Assembly: GCF_023169965.1 (NCBI RefSeq)
Contig: NZ_AP025592.1
Location: forward strand, 3,224,001 to 3,288,000
DNA from: Anaeromyxobacter paludicola
GTDB lineage: Bacteria; Myxococcota; Myxococcia; Myxococcales; Anaeromyxobacteraceae
Reading direction: 5' to 3'
DNA: 64,000 bases
Of the stretch, positions 63,662 through 64,000 are shown in pieces (within the stretch, counting starts at the first letter, position 1; the number at the start of each line of letters is the position of its first letter). The notes beneath the pieces are model-generated. The model did no database searches and was not told the origin of the DNA. It saw only the letters and a list, made by a program, of their open reading frames with translations. Both the position numbers and the translations under genes were made by a program.

Positions 63662-64000
63662 GTGACCCACCACCCCGCGCTCAAGGTGGTCGGCGGTGCG
63701 ACGACCGCTCCGCCGCCCGCCCCCTTCCTGCCCATGACCCGCGCCGAGATGTCCGCGCGCGGCTGGGACGCGCTCGACGTGCTGCTCGTGACCGGCGACG
63801 CCTACATCGACCACCCGGCCTTCGGCGCGGCGGTGATCGGCCGGCTCCTCGAGGCCCAGGGCTGGCGGGTCGGGATCGTGGCCCAGCCCGACTGGCGCAC
63901 CGCCGCCGACGTGCAGCGGCTGGGGCGCCCGCGCCTCTTCGCCGGGGTGACCGCCGGGTCGATGGACTCGATGGTGAACCACTACACCGCCCACAAGCGG
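63662..64000 (+). CDS. YgiQ-family radical SAM protein, 5' part
   Basis: The frame stays open to the window's right edge (113 codons). It encodes [54 protein letters not shown] followed by [27 protein letters not shown], the typical N-terminal domain of the UPF0313/YgiQ family; the radical SAM Cys cluster would lie further downstream. The start is either the GTG at 63662 or, more likely, the ATG at 63734. Function of the family is not established. Confidence 0.88.
   Translation, partial: MTHHPALKVVGGATTAPPPAPFLPMTRAEMSARGWDALDVLLVTGDAYIDHPAFGAAVIGRLLEAQGWRVGIVAQPDWRTAADVQRLGRPRLFAGVTAGSMDSMVNHYTAHKR

Overview
This is a contiguous, very GC-rich (roughly 70% or more) chromosomal segment from a myxobacterium-like organism, most likely Anaeromyxobacter or a close relative. 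The assignment rests on the gene content and order around dnaA, a bactofilin beside parAB, an archaemetzincin, DUF6982-type and other proteins known mainly from myxobacteria, and strong G/C bias at third codon positions. No close match could be run.

Region 1 (1-17.4 kb) is the replication-origin neighbourhood. On the minus strand lie atpA (5' part only), atpH, a bactofilin gene, parB, parA, rsmG, a small unnamed gene, jag/khpB, yidC, yidD, rnpA and rpmH. On the plus strand lie an hsp20 gene, a REP-type (Y1) transposase gene, dnaA, dnaN, recF and gyrB. Three identical parS palindromes sit directly upstream of parA, and a candidate oriC lies between dnaA and dnaN. mnmE and mnmG, usually found between jag and rsmG, are not here.

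Region 2 (17.5-28.8 kb) holds fabH, tRNA-Gln, an archaemetzincin whose HExxH motif reads HQxxH, coupled to a Cys-rich protein, a membrane Fe-S oxidoreductase of the EtfD/HdrD type, and a VolA-like surface lipase plus FadL-like channel operon. A DsbA-like gene and a RimK-like ATP-grasp gene follow. Together with etfBA (41-43 kb) and a thiolase (58.4 kb) this gives a partial set for uptake and oxidation of fatty acids: surface lipase, outer-membrane channel, electron-transfer flavoprotein, quinone-linked Fe-S oxidoreductase, thiolase.

Region 3 (28.9-40.9 kb) contains the ileS-lspA-lgt operon, two little-known genes, tRNA-Phe, a small islet of two secreted-protein genes bounded by a 44-bp imperfect repeat, a hybrid histidine kinase, a butyrate-kinase-like protein with an altered active site, and a DedA protein. 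Region 4 (41-54.4 kb) holds etfBA, two metallo-beta-lactamase-fold proteins, an EamA transporter, an RluD-type pseudouridine synthase, a class A penicillin-binding protein, a chemoreceptor with four 28-residue repeats, a nitrilase-family amidase, an EVE-domain protein and tatA/B-tatC. Region 5 (54.4-64 kb) holds an aconitase-type dehydratase (large and small domains fused), a beta-decarboxylating dehydrogenase, a thiolase and an isopropylmalate/homocitrate-synthase-like enzyme, which together resemble a 2-oxoacid chain-elongation set. It ends with a rhomboid-like protein, a long Pro/Glu/Ala-rich protein carrying REP-derived sequence, and the start of a YgiQ radical SAM gene.

The most striking pattern not explained by genes is the 10-mer CTCCGGCACC (or its complement GGTGCCGGAG). 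I counted about 32 exact copies by eye, where under one would be expected from base composition. It occurs in intergenic clusters and inside genes in all reading frames, so it looks like a DNA-level signal or a micro-repeat.
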